From assembly GCF_029210365.1 (NCBI RefSeq), contig NZ_JARGES010000055.1, positions 1 through 64,000 on the forward strand: DNA of 64,000 nt. The letters are read 5' to 3'. Below the pieces are notes generated by a model. It did not search any database, had not been told where the DNA came from, and saw only the letters and a list, made by a program, of their open reading frames with translations. Shown here piece after piece: positions 8,312-18,687 of the stretch (positions within the stretch are counted from its first letter, which is position 1; each line of letters opens with the position of its first letter). A program made the position numbers and the translations under genes. This DNA is from Mesorhizobium sp. YIM 152430 (lineage in GTDB: Bacteria > Pseudomonadota > Alphaproteobacteria > Rhizobiales > Rhizobiaceae).

Positions 8312-8871
8312 CGCATCAGCGGCCGGCCGGCCTTGCGTTCGATGACGGTCTCGAACCCCGCCTTTTCGAAAACGCGCGCCGAGCCAACGAAAAGCCCGAT
8401 GGAGCGCGAGTCCCTGGACTGCACCATCGGGCACGCCTCGACGAGGCGCGCGCCGTTCTGGCGGGCGAAGTCGAGCCCCGCCGCGACCAGCCGATGCGTC
8501 AGTCCCTTGCCGCGCGCGGACGCGCGCAGGAAGAAACAGGAGATCGCCCAGATGGCCTCATCGGCGGACTCGGCATCGAGAGGTGCGGACGCCCTGCCCT
8601 TGTTGTTCCATTCCGGTACGTCGGCGCGCGGGCCGATCTGCATCCAGCCGACCGCGCGGCCATTGTCGAATGCCAAAAGACCGGGCGGCGGGCCATCCTC
8701 GATCCGCCGCTTGATGAACGCCTTGTTCGCCTCACGGTCGTTGACGCGCCGGGCCGCGGGCGGCAACCTGAAATGAACGCACCAACAGCCGTAGCACGCG
8801 CCCTGCTTGCCGAAGAGGTCCTCGAAGGCGGGCCAGAACTCGGGCGTCAGGGGAAGGATGTCCTTTTCCAT
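8287..8871 (-). CDS. GNAT family N-acetyltransferase
   Basis: The 194-residue protein has a GNAT-like core: strand AIWAISCFFLRASARGKGLTH, where the RASARGKG stretch resembles the acetyl-CoA pyrophosphate-binding Q/RxxGxG/A motif, followed by a helix and a late FEKAGFE strand-turn typical of the fold's end. An early CYGCWC cluster is noteworthy. The start at 8871 is chosen because GGAGGAG lies five bases before this ATG; an in-frame ATG at 8883 is possible. The acetylated substrate is unknown. It is divergent from dinB, with an SOS-box-like site in the shared gap. Confidence 0.75.
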   Translation of the reverse strand: MEKDILPLTPEFWPAFEDLFGKQGACYGCWCVHFRLPPAARRVNDREANKAFIKRRIEDGPPPGLLAFDNGRAVGWMQIGPRADVPEWNNKGRASAPLDAESADEAIWAISCFFLRASARGKGLTHRLVAAGLDFARQNGARLVEACPMVQSRDSRSIGLFVGSARVFEKAGFETVIERKAGRPLMRYALAAVS

Positions 8872-8943
8872 TGGCTCCTCCATGCCAGTCGATGATGCAA
8901 CGCAATTCGCTTGCGGTGCCTTGAACATCGGCCTAGGATATTT

Positions 8944-8958
8944 GTTCCCTTTATGTTC
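8944..8958 (+). promoter_or_regulatory. LexA (SOS) box, GTTC-N7-GTTC
   Basis: GTTC at 8944-8947 and GTTC at 8955-8958, spaced by seven bases, form an exact copy of the direct-repeat SOS box known from alphaproteobacterial LexA. It lies immediately before the first codons of dinB, a typical SOS gene. It overlaps an in-frame ATG at 8953, which argues that translation starts at 8965. Confidence 0.75.
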
Positions 8959-8964
8959 ACATCG

Positions 8965-10275
8965 ATGCGCCAAGCTGTCAATCATCCGCTATATGGATTC
9001 TGCCGCGATTGCCTGACGCTCCAGCGCGGGAAGGCACCGCGCTGCGATGCCTGCGGAAGCCCGCGCATCGCGCGCCATCACGAGCTTTATTCGCTGCATC
9101 TGGCCCATATCGATTGCGACGCCTTCTACGCCGCGGTGGAAAAGCGGGACAATCCGGCGCTGCGCGACAAGCCGGTCATCATCGGCGGCGGCACGCGCGG
9201 CGTGGTGTCGACCGCCTGCTACATCGCGCGCATCAAGGGCGTGCGCTCGGCGATGCCGATGTTCAAGGCGTTGCAAGCCTGTCCCGAAGCGGTGGTGATC
9301 AAGCCCGACATGGAGAAATATGTCCGCGTCGGGCGCGAGGTCCGCCAGATGATGGAGGCGCTGACACCTCTGGTCGAGCCGCTTTCCATCGACGAGGCAT
9401 TCCTGGATCTTGGAGGAACCGAGACGCTGCACGGCAAGCCCCCGGCGCTAGTCCTCGGCCAGTTCGCGCTGTCGGTCGAACGCGAGATCGGCATTTCGGT
9501 CTCGGTCGGATTGTCCTACTGCAAGTTCCTCGCCAAGGTGGCTTCCGACTTGAGGAAGCCGCGGGGGTTTGCCGTGATCGGCGAAGCCGAGGCGGTGGAG
9601 TTTCTGGCAGGACAGCCCGTTTCGATGATCTGGGGCGTGGGCAAGGCGTTCGAGGCGGTGCTCGAACGCGACGGCCTGCGGACCATCGGCCAGTTGCAGA
9701 AGATGGAGCGCGGCGATCTCCTGAAACGCTATGGAACGATGGGTTACAGGCTCTACCATCTGTCGCGCGGCGAGGACATTCGGCGCGTCTCCACCGACCG
9801 GGAAGCCAAGAGCGTGTCGGCCGAAACGACCTTCGACACCGACTTGTCGCGCGCCGACGATCTCGTTCCGGTGCTGCGCGCATTGAGCGAGAAGGTCTCG
9901 CGCCGCCTGAAAAGCCAGGATGTGGCAGGGCGAACCGTCGTCCTCAAGCTGAAGACGCCCGACTTCAAGACGCGCACGCGCAATCGCGCGCTCGCCGACC
10001 CGACCCGACTTGCCGAGCGAATTTTCCAGACCGGACTGGAAATGCTGAAGCACGAACTCGACGGCACGCGGTTCCGCCTGCTCGGCATCGGCGTCAGCGA
10101 TCTGGCGGACGCGGCGCGGGCCGATCCTCCCGATCTGGTCGACCTGCGCGGAGCGAAGGCCGCGAAGGCCGAAGGCGCGATGGACCGGCTGCGCGAGAAG
10201 TTCGGCAACACGATCGTCGAGACCGGCTACACGTTCGGGCGGCCGCGCAACGGGCGGCCGCCGAGAGCGAATTGA
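8965..10275 (+). CDS. dinB: DNA polymerase IV (Y-family), with N-terminal zinc-ribbon-like extension
   Basis: This 436-residue protein is a Y-family translesion polymerase. The catalytic core begins at [13 protein letters not shown], with Asp50, and SIDEAFLDL near residues 142-150 holds the other catalytic acids. Little-finger sequences occupy the last third. Before the core there is a CRDC...CDAC segment (Cys13, 16, 27, 30) that resembles a zinc ribbon, a form seen in rhizobial DinB. The start is uncertain (8953 or 8965); 8965 is preferred because the SOS box covers the earlier ATG. Neither has a strong ribosome binding site. It ends one base before the convergent gene. Confidence 0.92.
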   Translation: MRQAVNHPLYGFCRDCLTLQRGKAPRCDACGSPRIARHHELYSLHLAHIDCDAFYAAVEKRDNPALRDKPVIIGGGTRGVVSTACYIARIKGVRSAMPMFKALQACPEAVVIKPDMEKYVRVGREVRQMMEALTPLVEPLSIDEAFLDLGGTETLHGKPPALVLGQFALSVEREIGISVSVGLSYCKFLAKVASDLRKPRGFAVIGEAEAVEFLAGQPVSMIWGVGKAFEAVLERDGLRTIGQLQKMERGDLLKRYGTMGYRLYHLSRGEDIRRVSTDREAKSVSAETTFDTDLSRADDLVPVLRALSEKVSRRLKSQDVAGRTVVLKLKTPDFKTRTRNRALADPTRLAERIFQTGLEMLKHELDGTRFRLLGIGVSDLADAARADPPDLVDLRGAKAAKAEGAMDRLREKFGNTIVETGYTFGRPRNGRPPRAN

Positions 10276-10767
10276 CTATTGGCGCTCGAAGGAAAGCTGC
10301 GCGGTGACGACCGGCTCGCCGGTTTCGGGATGCGCTTCGGTCGTCACGATCTGCAAGGCGTTGCCGGTGGACGAGAGTTCCATGCTTGCCTCGCGGCCCG
10401 TCTCCGGCCAGGCGACGGCGAGACTGACCGTATCGCCGTTGCGATTGCCCGAAAGGCTGGCCGGACCGCGCGGCGAGCCGATATATGTTCCCGAGTAGCT
10501 TGCGCCATTGACCGTCAGGTCCGCTCCGATGGCTCGCGACATGACGATCATCGCGCTGCAACTGCCGTTCATCGACAGGCTGGCGGCGGCGGCATCGGAC
10601 GCGAGTTCGCAATTCACGTTGACGGGATTCTGTTCGGGTTTGAGGCGGATGGAGCCACCGCCGGACCAATTGCCTTCGAGCGTTTCCAGAAACTCGGCTT
10701 CCGATGCGTTGGCAGGGATTGCAACCGTCATGGCTGCAACGATCACACTGGCGTACAAGGCGCGCAT
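10276..10767 (-). CDS. Small exported protein of unknown function
   Basis: The 163-residue product begins with a signal peptide (MRALYASVIVAAMTVAIPANA, likely cut after residue 21). The mature part is rich in Ser, Gly and Asn, contains only two Cys, and has short alternating hydrophobic strands that suggest a periplasmic beta-sandwich or lipocalin-like protein. The start at 10767 is chosen for its signal peptide and for GAGAGGA seven bases upstream. I do not recognise the family. It abuts dinB tail-to-tail and stands alone upstream of nothing on its strand but dnaE, 111 bases further along. Confidence 0.6.
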   Translation of the reverse strand: MRALYASVIVAAMTVAIPANASEAEFLETLEGNWSGGGSIRLKPEQNPVNVNCELASDAAAASLSMNGSCSAMIVMSRAIGADLTVNGASYSGTYIGSPRGPASLSGNRNGDTVSLAVAWPETGREASMELSSTGNALQIVTTEAHPETGEPVVTAQLSFERQ

Positions 10768-10877
10768 GTCGAATCCTCTCGAATTTTGATGTCCTTCGAG
10801 ACGGACAACGCGCCAAACCGGCGTTTTGGCAACTGTCGACCACACTTAACATGAAGCGACGATACGCCGTGTGATCC

Positions 10878-13800
10878 TCAGACCAGTTCGACGTCGACCA
10901 CGCCCGGAACGGCCTTCATCGCGGATGCGATCTGCGGCGACAGGCGGTAGCGGTCGGGAAGCTCGACCTCGATCTCCCCCTGCCCGCCCTCGCGGATGAC
11001 GACGAAGCTGACCTGCCCCTCGCCGCGCTGCGACAACTGGCCGGTGAGAATCGGGAGGGGCGAGGTATCCCGCAGGAAGATGCGCAGCGCCTTCTGGATG
11101 CGGCTCGCCTCTTCTTCGAGCGATACCATGGTCTGGACGCGCAGATTGACGCCTTCGGGCCGGTTTTCCGCAGCGACGGTCACCACCACCGACTTGCCGG
11201 GTTCCAGAAGGTCGCGGTACTGCGCCAGCATCTCCGAGAAGAGCACCGCCTCGTATTGCCCGGTCGCGTCGGACAGCATGATGATGCCCATCTTGTTGCC
11301 GGTCTTGGTGCGGCGCTCCTGGCGTGAGGTGATCGTGCCGGCGAGCCGCCCCGCCGAGGCGCCGCGCTTGACGGCCGCCTGGAACTCCGCCCAGCCCTGC
11401 ACGCGCAACTTTTCCAGCGTCGCCTTGTATTCGTCGAGCGGATGGGCCGACAGGTAGAAGCCGACGGCGTTGAACTCGCGGTGGAGCCGCTCAGCCGGCA
11501 GCCACGGTTCGGCGAGCGGCAAATGCAGCTTTTCGGGCTCGGCGCCGAGCGCCTGTCCGAAAATGTCGGTCTGGCCGCTGGCGGCATTCTCGCTGGCGCG
11601 AGCGGCGAGCCCCATCATCCGGTCGATCCCGGAGGCGAGCGCCGCGCGATCATGGCCGAAGCAGTCGAACGCGCCGGCCGCGATCAGGCTTTCGAAGACG
11701 CGCTTGCCGACGATCTTGGGGTCGATGCGCGAGCAGAAATCCTCGAGGCTCTGGAACGACTTCTCCTTGCGCAGCGCCACGATATGATCGACCGCGCCCT
11801 CGCCGACGCCCTTGATGGCGGCGAGCGCATAGAAGATTTTCTTTTCGCCGACCTCGAAGGGACGATGGCTCGTCATCACCGATGGCGGCACGACCTCGAT
11901 CCCCAGACGCATGGCGTCCTGTCTGAAATCAGACAGTTTCTCGGTGTTGTTCATGTCATACGTCATCGACGCGGCGAGGAACTCGGTCGGATAATGCGCC
12001 TTCAGATAGGCCGTCTGGTAGGAGACGATGGCGTAGGCGGCGGCGTGCGATTTGTTGAAGCCGTAATCGGCGAATTTGGCGAGGAGGTCGAAGATGAAAT
12101 TCGCCTGCGGCTTGGTGACGCCGCGCTCGATCGCGCCGTCGACGAAGCGCACGCGCTGCTTGTCCATCTCGGCGCGAATCTTCTTGCCCATCGCGCGGCG
12201 CAAAAGATCGGCTTCGCCGAGCGAATAGCCCGAAAGCTCCTGCGCGATCTGCATCACCTGTTCCTGGTAGACGATGACGCCCTGCGTTTCCTTCACCAGA
12301 TGGTCGATCTTCGGATGGATCGACTCGATCTCCTCCTCGCCATGCTTGCGGGCGTTGTAGGTCGGGATGTTTTCCATCGGACCGGGACGGTAGAGCGCGA
12401 CGAGGGCGATGATGTCCTCGATGCAGTCGGGCTTCATGCCGACCAGCGCCTTGCGCATCCCTGCCGATTCCACCTGGAACACGCCGACCGTTTCGCCGCG
12501 CGAGAGCATGGCGTAGGTCTTCTCGTCGTCGAGCGGGATGGTCGCGAGGTCGATGTCGACGCCGCGTCGCTTGATGAGATCGACGGCGGACTGGAGGACG
12601 GTCAGCGTCTTCAGGCCGAGGAAGTCGAACTTCACCAGCCCCGCCTGCTCGACCCATTTCATGTTGAACTGGGTGACCGGCATGTCGGAGCGCGGATCGC
12701 GATACATCGGCACGAGTTGCCAGAGCGGCCGGTCGCCGATGACGATGCCTGCGGCGTGCGTCGAGGCGTGGCGGTAGAGCCCTTCGAGCTTCATCGCGAT
12801 GTCGAGGAGATTCTGGACGATCGGTTCCTTCTCGACCTCCTCGGCAAAGCGCGGCTCGCCCTCGATGGCGTCCTTGAGCTTGACCGGGTTGGCGGGATTG
12901 GCCGGCACCATCTTGCACAGCCGGTCGACCTGGCCGTAGGGCATCTGGAGAACGCGGCCGACGTCGCGCAGCACGGCGCGGGCCTGAAGCGTTCCGAAGG
13001 TGATGATCTGGCCGACCTGCTCGCGGCCGTACTTGCCCTGGACGTAGCGGATCACCTCCTCGCGCCGGTCCTGGCAGAAGTCGATGTCGAAATCGGGCAT
13101 CGACACGCGTTCGGGATTGAGGAAGCGCTCGAAGAGCAGCGAGAAGCGCAGGGGATCGACGTCGGTGATCGTGAGCGCGTAGGCGACGAGAGATCCTGCC
13201 CCCGAGCCGCGGCCGGGGCCGACCGGAATGCCCTGCGCCTTGCCCCATTTGATGAAGTCCGCGACGATCAGGAAGTAGCCGGGGAACTTCATCCGCGTGA
13301 TGATGCCGATCTCGAATTCGAGCCGTTCACGATACTGCTCGACCGTATAGCCCTTGGTGGGGCCGTGCGCGGCAAGGCGCGAGTCGAGCCCTTCGCGGGC
13401 CTGGCGGGCGAGTTCGTCGGCCTCGGCCTGGAGTGCGGCATCGGCATCGGCCGCGTCGTTGCCGGTGAAGCGCGGCAGGATCGGATTGCGCGTCTGCGGA
13501 TAATAGGAGCAGCGCCGGGCAATCTCGATGGTGGAGGCAAGGGCTTCCGGAAGGTCGGCGAAGAGGGCGGCCATTTCCTTTTGCGTGCGCAGATAGTGGT
13601 CCGGCGTCAGCCGTCGGCGGTCGTCGACGGCGACGACCGAACCCTCGGCGATCGCCATCAGCGCATCATGGGCGTCGTAGTCGGCGGCGGCGGGGAAGAA
13701 GGCTTCGTTGGTGGCGACGAGCGGCAGGTCGTGCGCGTAGGCGAGTTCGATCGTCGCCGCTTCCAGCGTGCGGTCGTAACCTGTGGGGCGCTGGAGTTCG

Positions 13801-14354
13801 ACATAGAGCCGATCACCATACCATGCCTTCAATTGAAGAAGGCGCTGTTCTGCAAGCGCCGGCTGCTCGGCCCTGAGCGCCGCGCCGACCGGGCCGCGGT
13901 CGCTGCCGGTGAGGCAGATGATGCCGTCCGAGCGGGTCGAAAGCCATTCGGCGAGCACCTGGACGGGCTCGCCCGCAGGCACGTCGAGATAGGATTTCGA
14001 AACGAGGTCGACGAGATTGGCATAGCCGGTTTCGGTCGCCGCGATCAGCACCAGTGGCGTCAGCCCGCGATCGTGCTTGCGGCCGTTGCGGCCATTATCC
14101 TGCAAATCGCCGAAATTGACGTCGATCTGGCAGCCGACAATGGGCTGCACGCCGTCCTTGACCGCCTTTTGCGCGAATTCGAGCGCTCCGAAGAGATTGT
14201 TTGTGTCCGCGATGCCGATGGCCGGTGCCTGGTCCTTGACCGCGTGGCCGACGATCTTGCCGATGGGCAGCGCGCCTTCGAGAAGAGAATAGGCCGAGTG
14301 GACCCGAAGATGGACAAAGCGGTTCGAAACAGCGCTGGTCGGGCTGACGGTCAT
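10878..14354 (-). CDS. dnaE: DNA polymerase III subunit alpha
   Basis: With 1158 residues from this start, the protein matches the replicative C-family polymerase in length. The N-terminal PHP domain begins FVHLRVHSAYSLLEGAL, the palm has the catalytic aspartates in SMPDFDIDFCQD near residue 420, and the fingers carry YRHASTHAAGIVIG. Helix-hairpin-helix and OB-fold regions fill the C-terminal third. It synthesises DNA as the catalytic part of the chromosomal replisome. An in-frame GTG at 14414 would add 20 residues, but the ATG at 14354 better fits homologues. It is divergent from frmA. Confidence 0.96.
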   Translation of the reverse strand: MTVSPTSAVSNRFVHLRVHSAYSLLEGALPIGKIVGHAVKDQAPAIGIADTNNLFGALEFAQKAVKDGVQPIVGCQIDVNFGDLQDNGRNGRKHDRGLTPLVLIAATETGYANLVDLVSKSYLDVPAGEPVQVLAEWLSTRSDGIICLTGSDRGPVGAALRAEQPALAEQRLLQLKAWYGDRLYVELQRPTGYDRTLEAATIELAYAHDLPLVATNEAFFPAAADYDAHDALMAIAEGSVVAVDDRRRLTPDHYLRTQKEMAALFADLPEALASTIEIARRCSYYPQTRNPILPRFTGNDAADADAALQAEADELARQAREGLDSRLAAHGPTKGYTVEQYRERLEFEIGIITRMKFPGYFLIVADFIKWGKAQGIPVGPGRGSGAGSLVAYALTITDVDPLRFSLLFERFLNPERVSMPDFDIDFCQDRREEVIRYVQGKYGREQVGQIITFGTLQARAVLRDVGRVLQMPYGQVDRLCKMVPANPANPVKLKDAIEGEPRFAEEVEKEPIVQNLLDIAMKLEGLYRHASTHAAGIVIGDRPLWQLVPMYRDPRSDMPVTQFNMKWVEQAGLVKFDFLGLKTLTVLQSAVDLIKRRGVDIDLATIPLDDEKTYAMLSRGETVGVFQVESAGMRKALVGMKPDCIEDIIALVALYRPGPMENIPTYNARKHGEEEIESIHPKIDHLVKETQGVIVYQEQVMQIAQELSGYSLGEADLLRRAMGKKIRAEMDKQRVRFVDGAIERGVTKPQANFIFDLLAKFADYGFNKSHAAAYAIVSYQTAYLKAHYPTEFLAASMTYDMNNTEKLSDFRQDAMRLGIEVVPPSVMTSHRPFEVGEKKIFYALAAIKGVGEGAVDHIVALRKEKSFQSLEDFCSRIDPKIVGKRVFESLIAAGAFDCFGHDRAALASGIDRMMGLAARASENAASGQTDIFGQALGAEPEKLHLPLAEPWLPAERLHREFNAVGFYLSAHPLDEYKATLEKLRVQGWAEFQAAVKRGASAGRLAGTITSRQERRTKTGNKMGIIMLSDATGQYEAVLFSEMLAQYRDLLEPGKSVVVTVAAENRPEGVNLRVQTMVSLEEEASRIQKALRIFLRDTSPLPILTGQLSQRGEGQVSFVVIREGGQGEIEVELPDRYRLSPQIASAMKAVPGVVDVELV

Positions 14355-14505
14355 GTCGGGCTTTCGCAAGAAGAGTCGGCAGTCATTGTGTGAGCGGGCG
14401 GGAGCGATGTCCACCCTGCCCGCGACCTTTCAACACAAGAGCCTGCTTGAACGCCAGCCGGATTCCTGAAACGTTGCAGCAACAGAAAATCGCCGAGGAC
14501 ACAGG

Positions 14506-15633
<1,128 letters not shown>

Positions 15634-15728
15634 CGAAAGTGGCGGCGGCACTTTTCGCCGCGCCGCGCGTTAACGCGCGAGCCGTCCGCCGCGGACGGAT
15701 CAGCCGCTTTCGCAATCGGGAAAAACAG

Positions 15729-16550
15729 ATGTTCGCAAACAAAGTCCTGCTCGCTGCCGCGGGCGTTTCGCTAATGACACTCGCTGCCTGCGGCGAGGAC
15801 GAGACGACGACCTCGCAGGCCCAGCCGACGCCGCCGGCGCAGACCGAACCGGCCAATCCCGACTTCGATCGGACATTGGACGACGCCGAGGATGCGGCCA
15901 CAGACGCGCTCTCCCGGATGCGCGAGGCAGCAGAGGAAGCGGCGAGCGAAGCGGGGCGTCTGGCCGGAGAAGCGCGCACCCGCGCCGAGCAGGCGCTTGA
16001 AGATGCTGGGCCGACGCTCGACAGGGCCAGCGAGGTTGCCGGTCAGATCGGCGCTTCGGTGAGCGAGATCATCGAGCGGGCCCGCGGCGACATCGAACGG
16101 GCAGCGAGAGAACTGGAAGCGCGCATCAACGAAGCGACCGGCGGCGACGTGCCGGACGAGCCCGTGGGAGACCCGGCCGCGCTGCTGGCTGCCGAAGGCG
16201 AACTCAACGCCGATACGCGCGCGGCCGCCCGCGCGTCGATGGCCGGTATCGGCCCCGACTATGTCGGTGTCTGGGCCGAGACCGCGGCAGCCTGCGCGCG
16301 AGTGGACCAGGAGCCGATCGAACTCTTCGCCGTCATCACCCCGACCACCATTCGCCGCTACGAAAGCGTATGCAATATCGAGCCTGGCGAGGCGGTCGCC
16401 GGAGCGACGACGGTTTCGGCCACCTGTTTTGCTGAAGGCGAGACGGAGGAACGTCAGATCACGCTCGACACGTCGCAGCCCGATACGCTGCGCATCAGCC
16501 AGGCGGCCGGCGAGGAAGGCATAGCACTGACCCAGTGCAGCCTGCCGTGA
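15729..16550 (+). CDS. Lipoprotein with helical stalk, function unknown
   Basis: The 273-residue product has a lipoprotein signal ending in a lipobox LAAC with Cys21 as the acylation site. A threonine/proline-rich linker follows (about 25-45), then a long Ala/Glu/Arg-rich amphipathic helical region (about 48-140) likely to form a coiled coil. The C-terminal part (about 170-273) has three cysteines and may form a disulphide-bonded domain. No enzymatic motif is seen. The stop overlaps the next gene's GTG in GTGA, so the two are coupled. It lies between the two formaldehyde genes. Confidence 0.7.
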   Translation: MFANKVLLAAAGVSLMTLAACGEDETTTSQAQPTPPAQTEPANPDFDRTLDDAEDAATDALSRMREAAEEAASEAGRLAGEARTRAEQALEDAGPTLDRASEVAGQIGASVSEIIERARGDIERAARELEARINEATGGDVPDEPVGDPAALLAAEGELNADTRAAARASMAGIGPDYVGVWAETAAACARVDQEPIELFAVITPTTIRRYESVCNIEPGEAVAGATTVSATCFAEGETEERQITLDTSQPDTLRISQAAGEEGIALTQCSLP

Positions 16551-17005
16551 CCAGACCTGCCATCTTCGTCGACGCCGATGCCTGCCCGGTCAAGAACGAG
16601 GTTCTGAAAGTTGCCGAACGCCACGGTCTCGTCGTGACGTTCGTTGCCAATGGCGGCCTGCGCCCCTCGCGCGACCCGATGGTGCGCAACGTCGTCGTCT
16701 CGGCCGGCTTCGACGCCGCCGACGACTGGATCGTCGAGAATGCGGCGGCCAACGACATCGTGGTGACCGCCGATATTCCGCTCGCGGCGCGTGGTGTCGA
16801 GAAGGGTTGCCATGTCATCGGCATGACCGGCCAGCCCTTCACGCCGGAGACGATCGGCATGGCCGTCGCCATGCGCGATCTGAAGCAGAACTTGCGCGAA
16901 AGCGGCGAAATCAAGGGCTACAACGCCGCCTTCTCGCCGAAGGACCGGTCGCGCTTCCTGGAGACGCTGGACCGGACGATCCGGCGGGCGCTGAACTCGA
17001 ATTGA
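16547..17005 (+). CDS. YaiI/YqxD family protein (UPF0178)
   Basis: The 152-residue protein has the family hallmarks: FVDADACPVK at residues 6-15, an Asp-rich NDIVVTADIPLAARG segment in the middle, and MTGQPFTPETIG in the second half. The conserved aspartates recall PIN-like nucleases, but function is unproven. The GTG at 16547 is preferred because it overlaps the previous stop (GTGA) and gives the family length; a GTG at 16535 is also possible. It is eight bases before fghA. Confidence 0.88.
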   Translation: MTRPAIFVDADACPVKNEVLKVAERHGLVVTFVANGGLRPSRDPMVRNVVVSAGFDAADDWIVENAAANDIVVTADIPLAARGVEKGCHVIGMTGQPFTPETIGMAVAMRDLKQNLRESGEIKGYNAAFSPKDRSRFLETLDRTIRRALNSN

Positions 17006-17012
17006 GGAACTG

Positions 17013-17855
17013 ATGAAGATCATATCGGAAGCGAAAGCCCATGGCGGTGTTCAAGGCGTCTATGCGCACATGTCGCAGGCTTGCAACTGCGAGATGACTT
17101 TCGCGGTCTTCGTGCCGCCGCAGGCGAAGGACGGTCCCTGCCCGGTTGTCTGGTATCTGTCGGGCCTCACCTGCACCCATGCCAACGTTATGGACAAGGG
17201 CGAGTACCGGCGCATGGCGGCCGAACTCGGCCTGATCGTCGTGTGCCCGGATACGAGCCCGCGCGGCGAAGGCGTCGCCGACGAACCGGACAACTGGCAG
17301 TTCGGCAAGGGCGCCGGGTTCTATCTCGACGCCACCGAGGAACCATTTGCGAAGCACTACCGGATGTATTCCTATGTCACCGTCGAATTGCCGAAGCTGA
17401 TTGCCGAGAACTTTCCAGCCGACATGGATCGTCAATCGATTTTCGGCCATTCGATGGGCGGGCATGGTGCGATGACGATCGCGCTGAAGCATCCGGACCG
17501 GTTCAAGTCGTGCTCCGCCTTTGCGCCGATCGTCCAGCCATCGACGGCGGGCTGGTCGAAGCCGGCGTTCGAGAAGTATCTCGGGACGGACGAGGCCGCC
17601 TGGCGCGCGTATGACGCGACAGCTCTGGTCGGGGACGGCGCGCGCTTTGGCGAGTTCCTGATCGATCAGGGCACGGCGGACGGCTTTTTCGACGACGGCT
17701 TGCGACCCTGGCTGTTCGAGGAGGCGGTGAAAAATACGGAAATCCGCCTGACCTTGCGGATGCAGGAGGGGTATGACCACTCCTATTTCTTTATTTCCAC
17801 TTTCATGGACGATCATCTGCGGTGGCACGCGGAGCGGTTATCCGTTGTCAGATGA
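17013..17855 (+). CDS. fghA: S-formylglutathione hydrolase
   Basis: This 280-residue esterase-D family serine hydrolase splits S-formylglutathione into formate and glutathione, completing the reaction series begun by FrmA. The nucleophile elbow GHSMGG places the active Ser at 147, and the late QEGYDHSYFFISTF segment holds the catalytic His. LSGLTCTHANVM near residues 49-60 forms the oxyanion and substrate region. The length is typical. It follows the YaiI-type gene by seven bases, so it is likely to be in one transcript with frmA. Confidence 0.95.
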   Translation: MKIISEAKAHGGVQGVYAHMSQACNCEMTFAVFVPPQAKDGPCPVVWYLSGLTCTHANVMDKGEYRRMAAELGLIVVCPDTSPRGEGVADEPDNWQFGKGAGFYLDATEEPFAKHYRMYSYVTVELPKLIAENFPADMDRQSIFGHSMGGHGAMTIALKHPDRFKSCSAFAPIVQPSTAGWSKPAFEKYLGTDEAAWRAYDATALVGDGARFGEFLIDQGTADGFFDDGLRPWLFEEAVKNTEIRLTLRMQEGYDHSYFFISTFMDDHLRWHAERLSVVR

Positions 17856-17999
17856 AATGAGGTGGCGGCGCTAACGCCCTGATCTGGAAGGCGGACCTGC
17901 CAAGCGGTTGCGGTTGTCGCCCTGATGCTTCATGCTTGGACGCGCGCTGCCGACCGGCACGCGGCACGATCCAGACCAACATCTCAGGGGGTGGCACAG

Positions 18000-18407
18000 G
18001 TGCCTGACACCGCGACGATCTATTCCGAAAATCCCGACCTCGACACGCTGGGCGGCCGGCTTTCACGCGCCCGCGACGCGGTCGGCATGACGACCGCGCA
18101 GCTTGCGCGCCGGCTCGGCGTGCAGACGGCGACGCTTCAGGCCTGGGAAACCGATCGTTCGCAGCCGCGCGCCAACCGGCTTTCGATGCTGGCGGGCGTG
18201 CTCAATGTCAGCCTGTCCTGGCTGCTCTACGGCGTCGGAACGGCGCCGGTGGAAGAGGATGCGCGCGACGACACGGTTCGCGCGATCATGGCGCAATTGT
18301 CCGAGTTGAAGCGGCTTCATGCACAGAGCGCGGCGGTGATTTCGCAGATCGAGGATGAGTTGCGGATATTCGCCCGCGATGGTGACAAGGCCACCGCAAT
18401 CGTCTAG
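18000..18407 (+). CDS. XRE-type helix-turn-helix regulator
   Basis: The product (135 residues from this GTG) has an XRE/Cro-type HTH at about residues 15-70. GMTTAQLARRLGVQTATLQAWE is the two-helix DNA-recognition unit, split here as GMTTAQLARRLG and VQTATLQAWE. A helical, probably dimerising tail follows. The GTG at 18000 is chosen because AGGGGG lies at a proper distance; GTG 17991 and ATG 17925 are in frame. It stands directly before the glycine riboswitch, whose promoter-like sequence overlaps its 3' end. Its regulon is unknown. Confidence 0.75.
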   Translation: MPDTATIYSENPDLDTLGGRLSRARDAVGMTTAQLARRLGVQTATLQAWETDRSQPRANRLSMLAGVLNVSLSWLLYGVGTAPVEEDARDDTVRAIMAQLSELKRLHAQSAAVISQIEDELRIFARDGDKATAIV

Positions 18408-18410
18408 CGT
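18382..18410 (+). promoter_or_regulatory. Putative promoter of the gcv riboswitch transcript
   Basis: GTGACA at 18382-18387 and TAGCGT at 18405-18410 are spaced by 17 bases. Transcription would start near 18417, just before the glycine aptamers. The -10 box is weak, so this is a tentative call. Confidence 0.35.
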
Positions 18411-18445
18411 CGATTCCGTCAGGGGTGCTCGCACCCCGCCGGTTT

Positions 18446-18637
18446 GCGGGAGAGAGCGTTTCGGGCCGATGGCCGGGATCGCCGCCGAAGGGGAAATCGC
18501 CCGAAATCTCTCAGGCAAAAGAACCGTCTGCCGGTCAAGACGCTCTGGAAAGTCGGGGTTCATCCCCCGCGCCGAAGGTGTAAGCGCTGCCGACAGGGTT
18601 CCGGTCGCGCGAGTCTCTCAGGCTTCCGACAGAGGGG
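18446..18637 (+). promoter_or_regulatory. Tandem glycine riboswitch
   Basis: Two glycine aptamers stand in series. The first contains GCGGGAGAGAGC, GCCGAAGGGG (18484-18493), and CTCTCAGGCAAAAGAACCG, closing with CGCTCTGGAAAG near 18541-18552. The second contains GCCGAAGGTGTAAGC (18571-18585) and CTCTCAGGCTTCCGACAGAGG (18615-18635), split as CTCTCAGG and GACAGAGG. These are the diagnostic blocks of the family, which usually turns on glycine-cleavage genes when glycine is high. A GCCGC-TGAA-GCGGC hairpin at 18647-18660 lies in the region before the gcvT ribosome site and may belong to the expression platform. A GC hairpin at 18422-18437 precedes the aptamers. Confidence 0.95.
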
Positions 18638-18687
18638 CACGAACATGCCGCTGAAGCGGCTGGATGCGTGCGACCTTTGGAGGCCGA

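Noticed and set aside
11442-14393. A very long open frame on the plus strand, antisense to dnaE
   Set aside because: It is the mirror frame of a high-G+C gene. Its translation is Asp/Arg/Leu-rich without domains, while the minus strand encodes full DnaE.
18422-18437. GGGGTG/CACCCC hairpin as a terminator of the XRE gene
   Set aside because: The stem is good, but no T-run follows; it is more simply part of the riboswitch leader.
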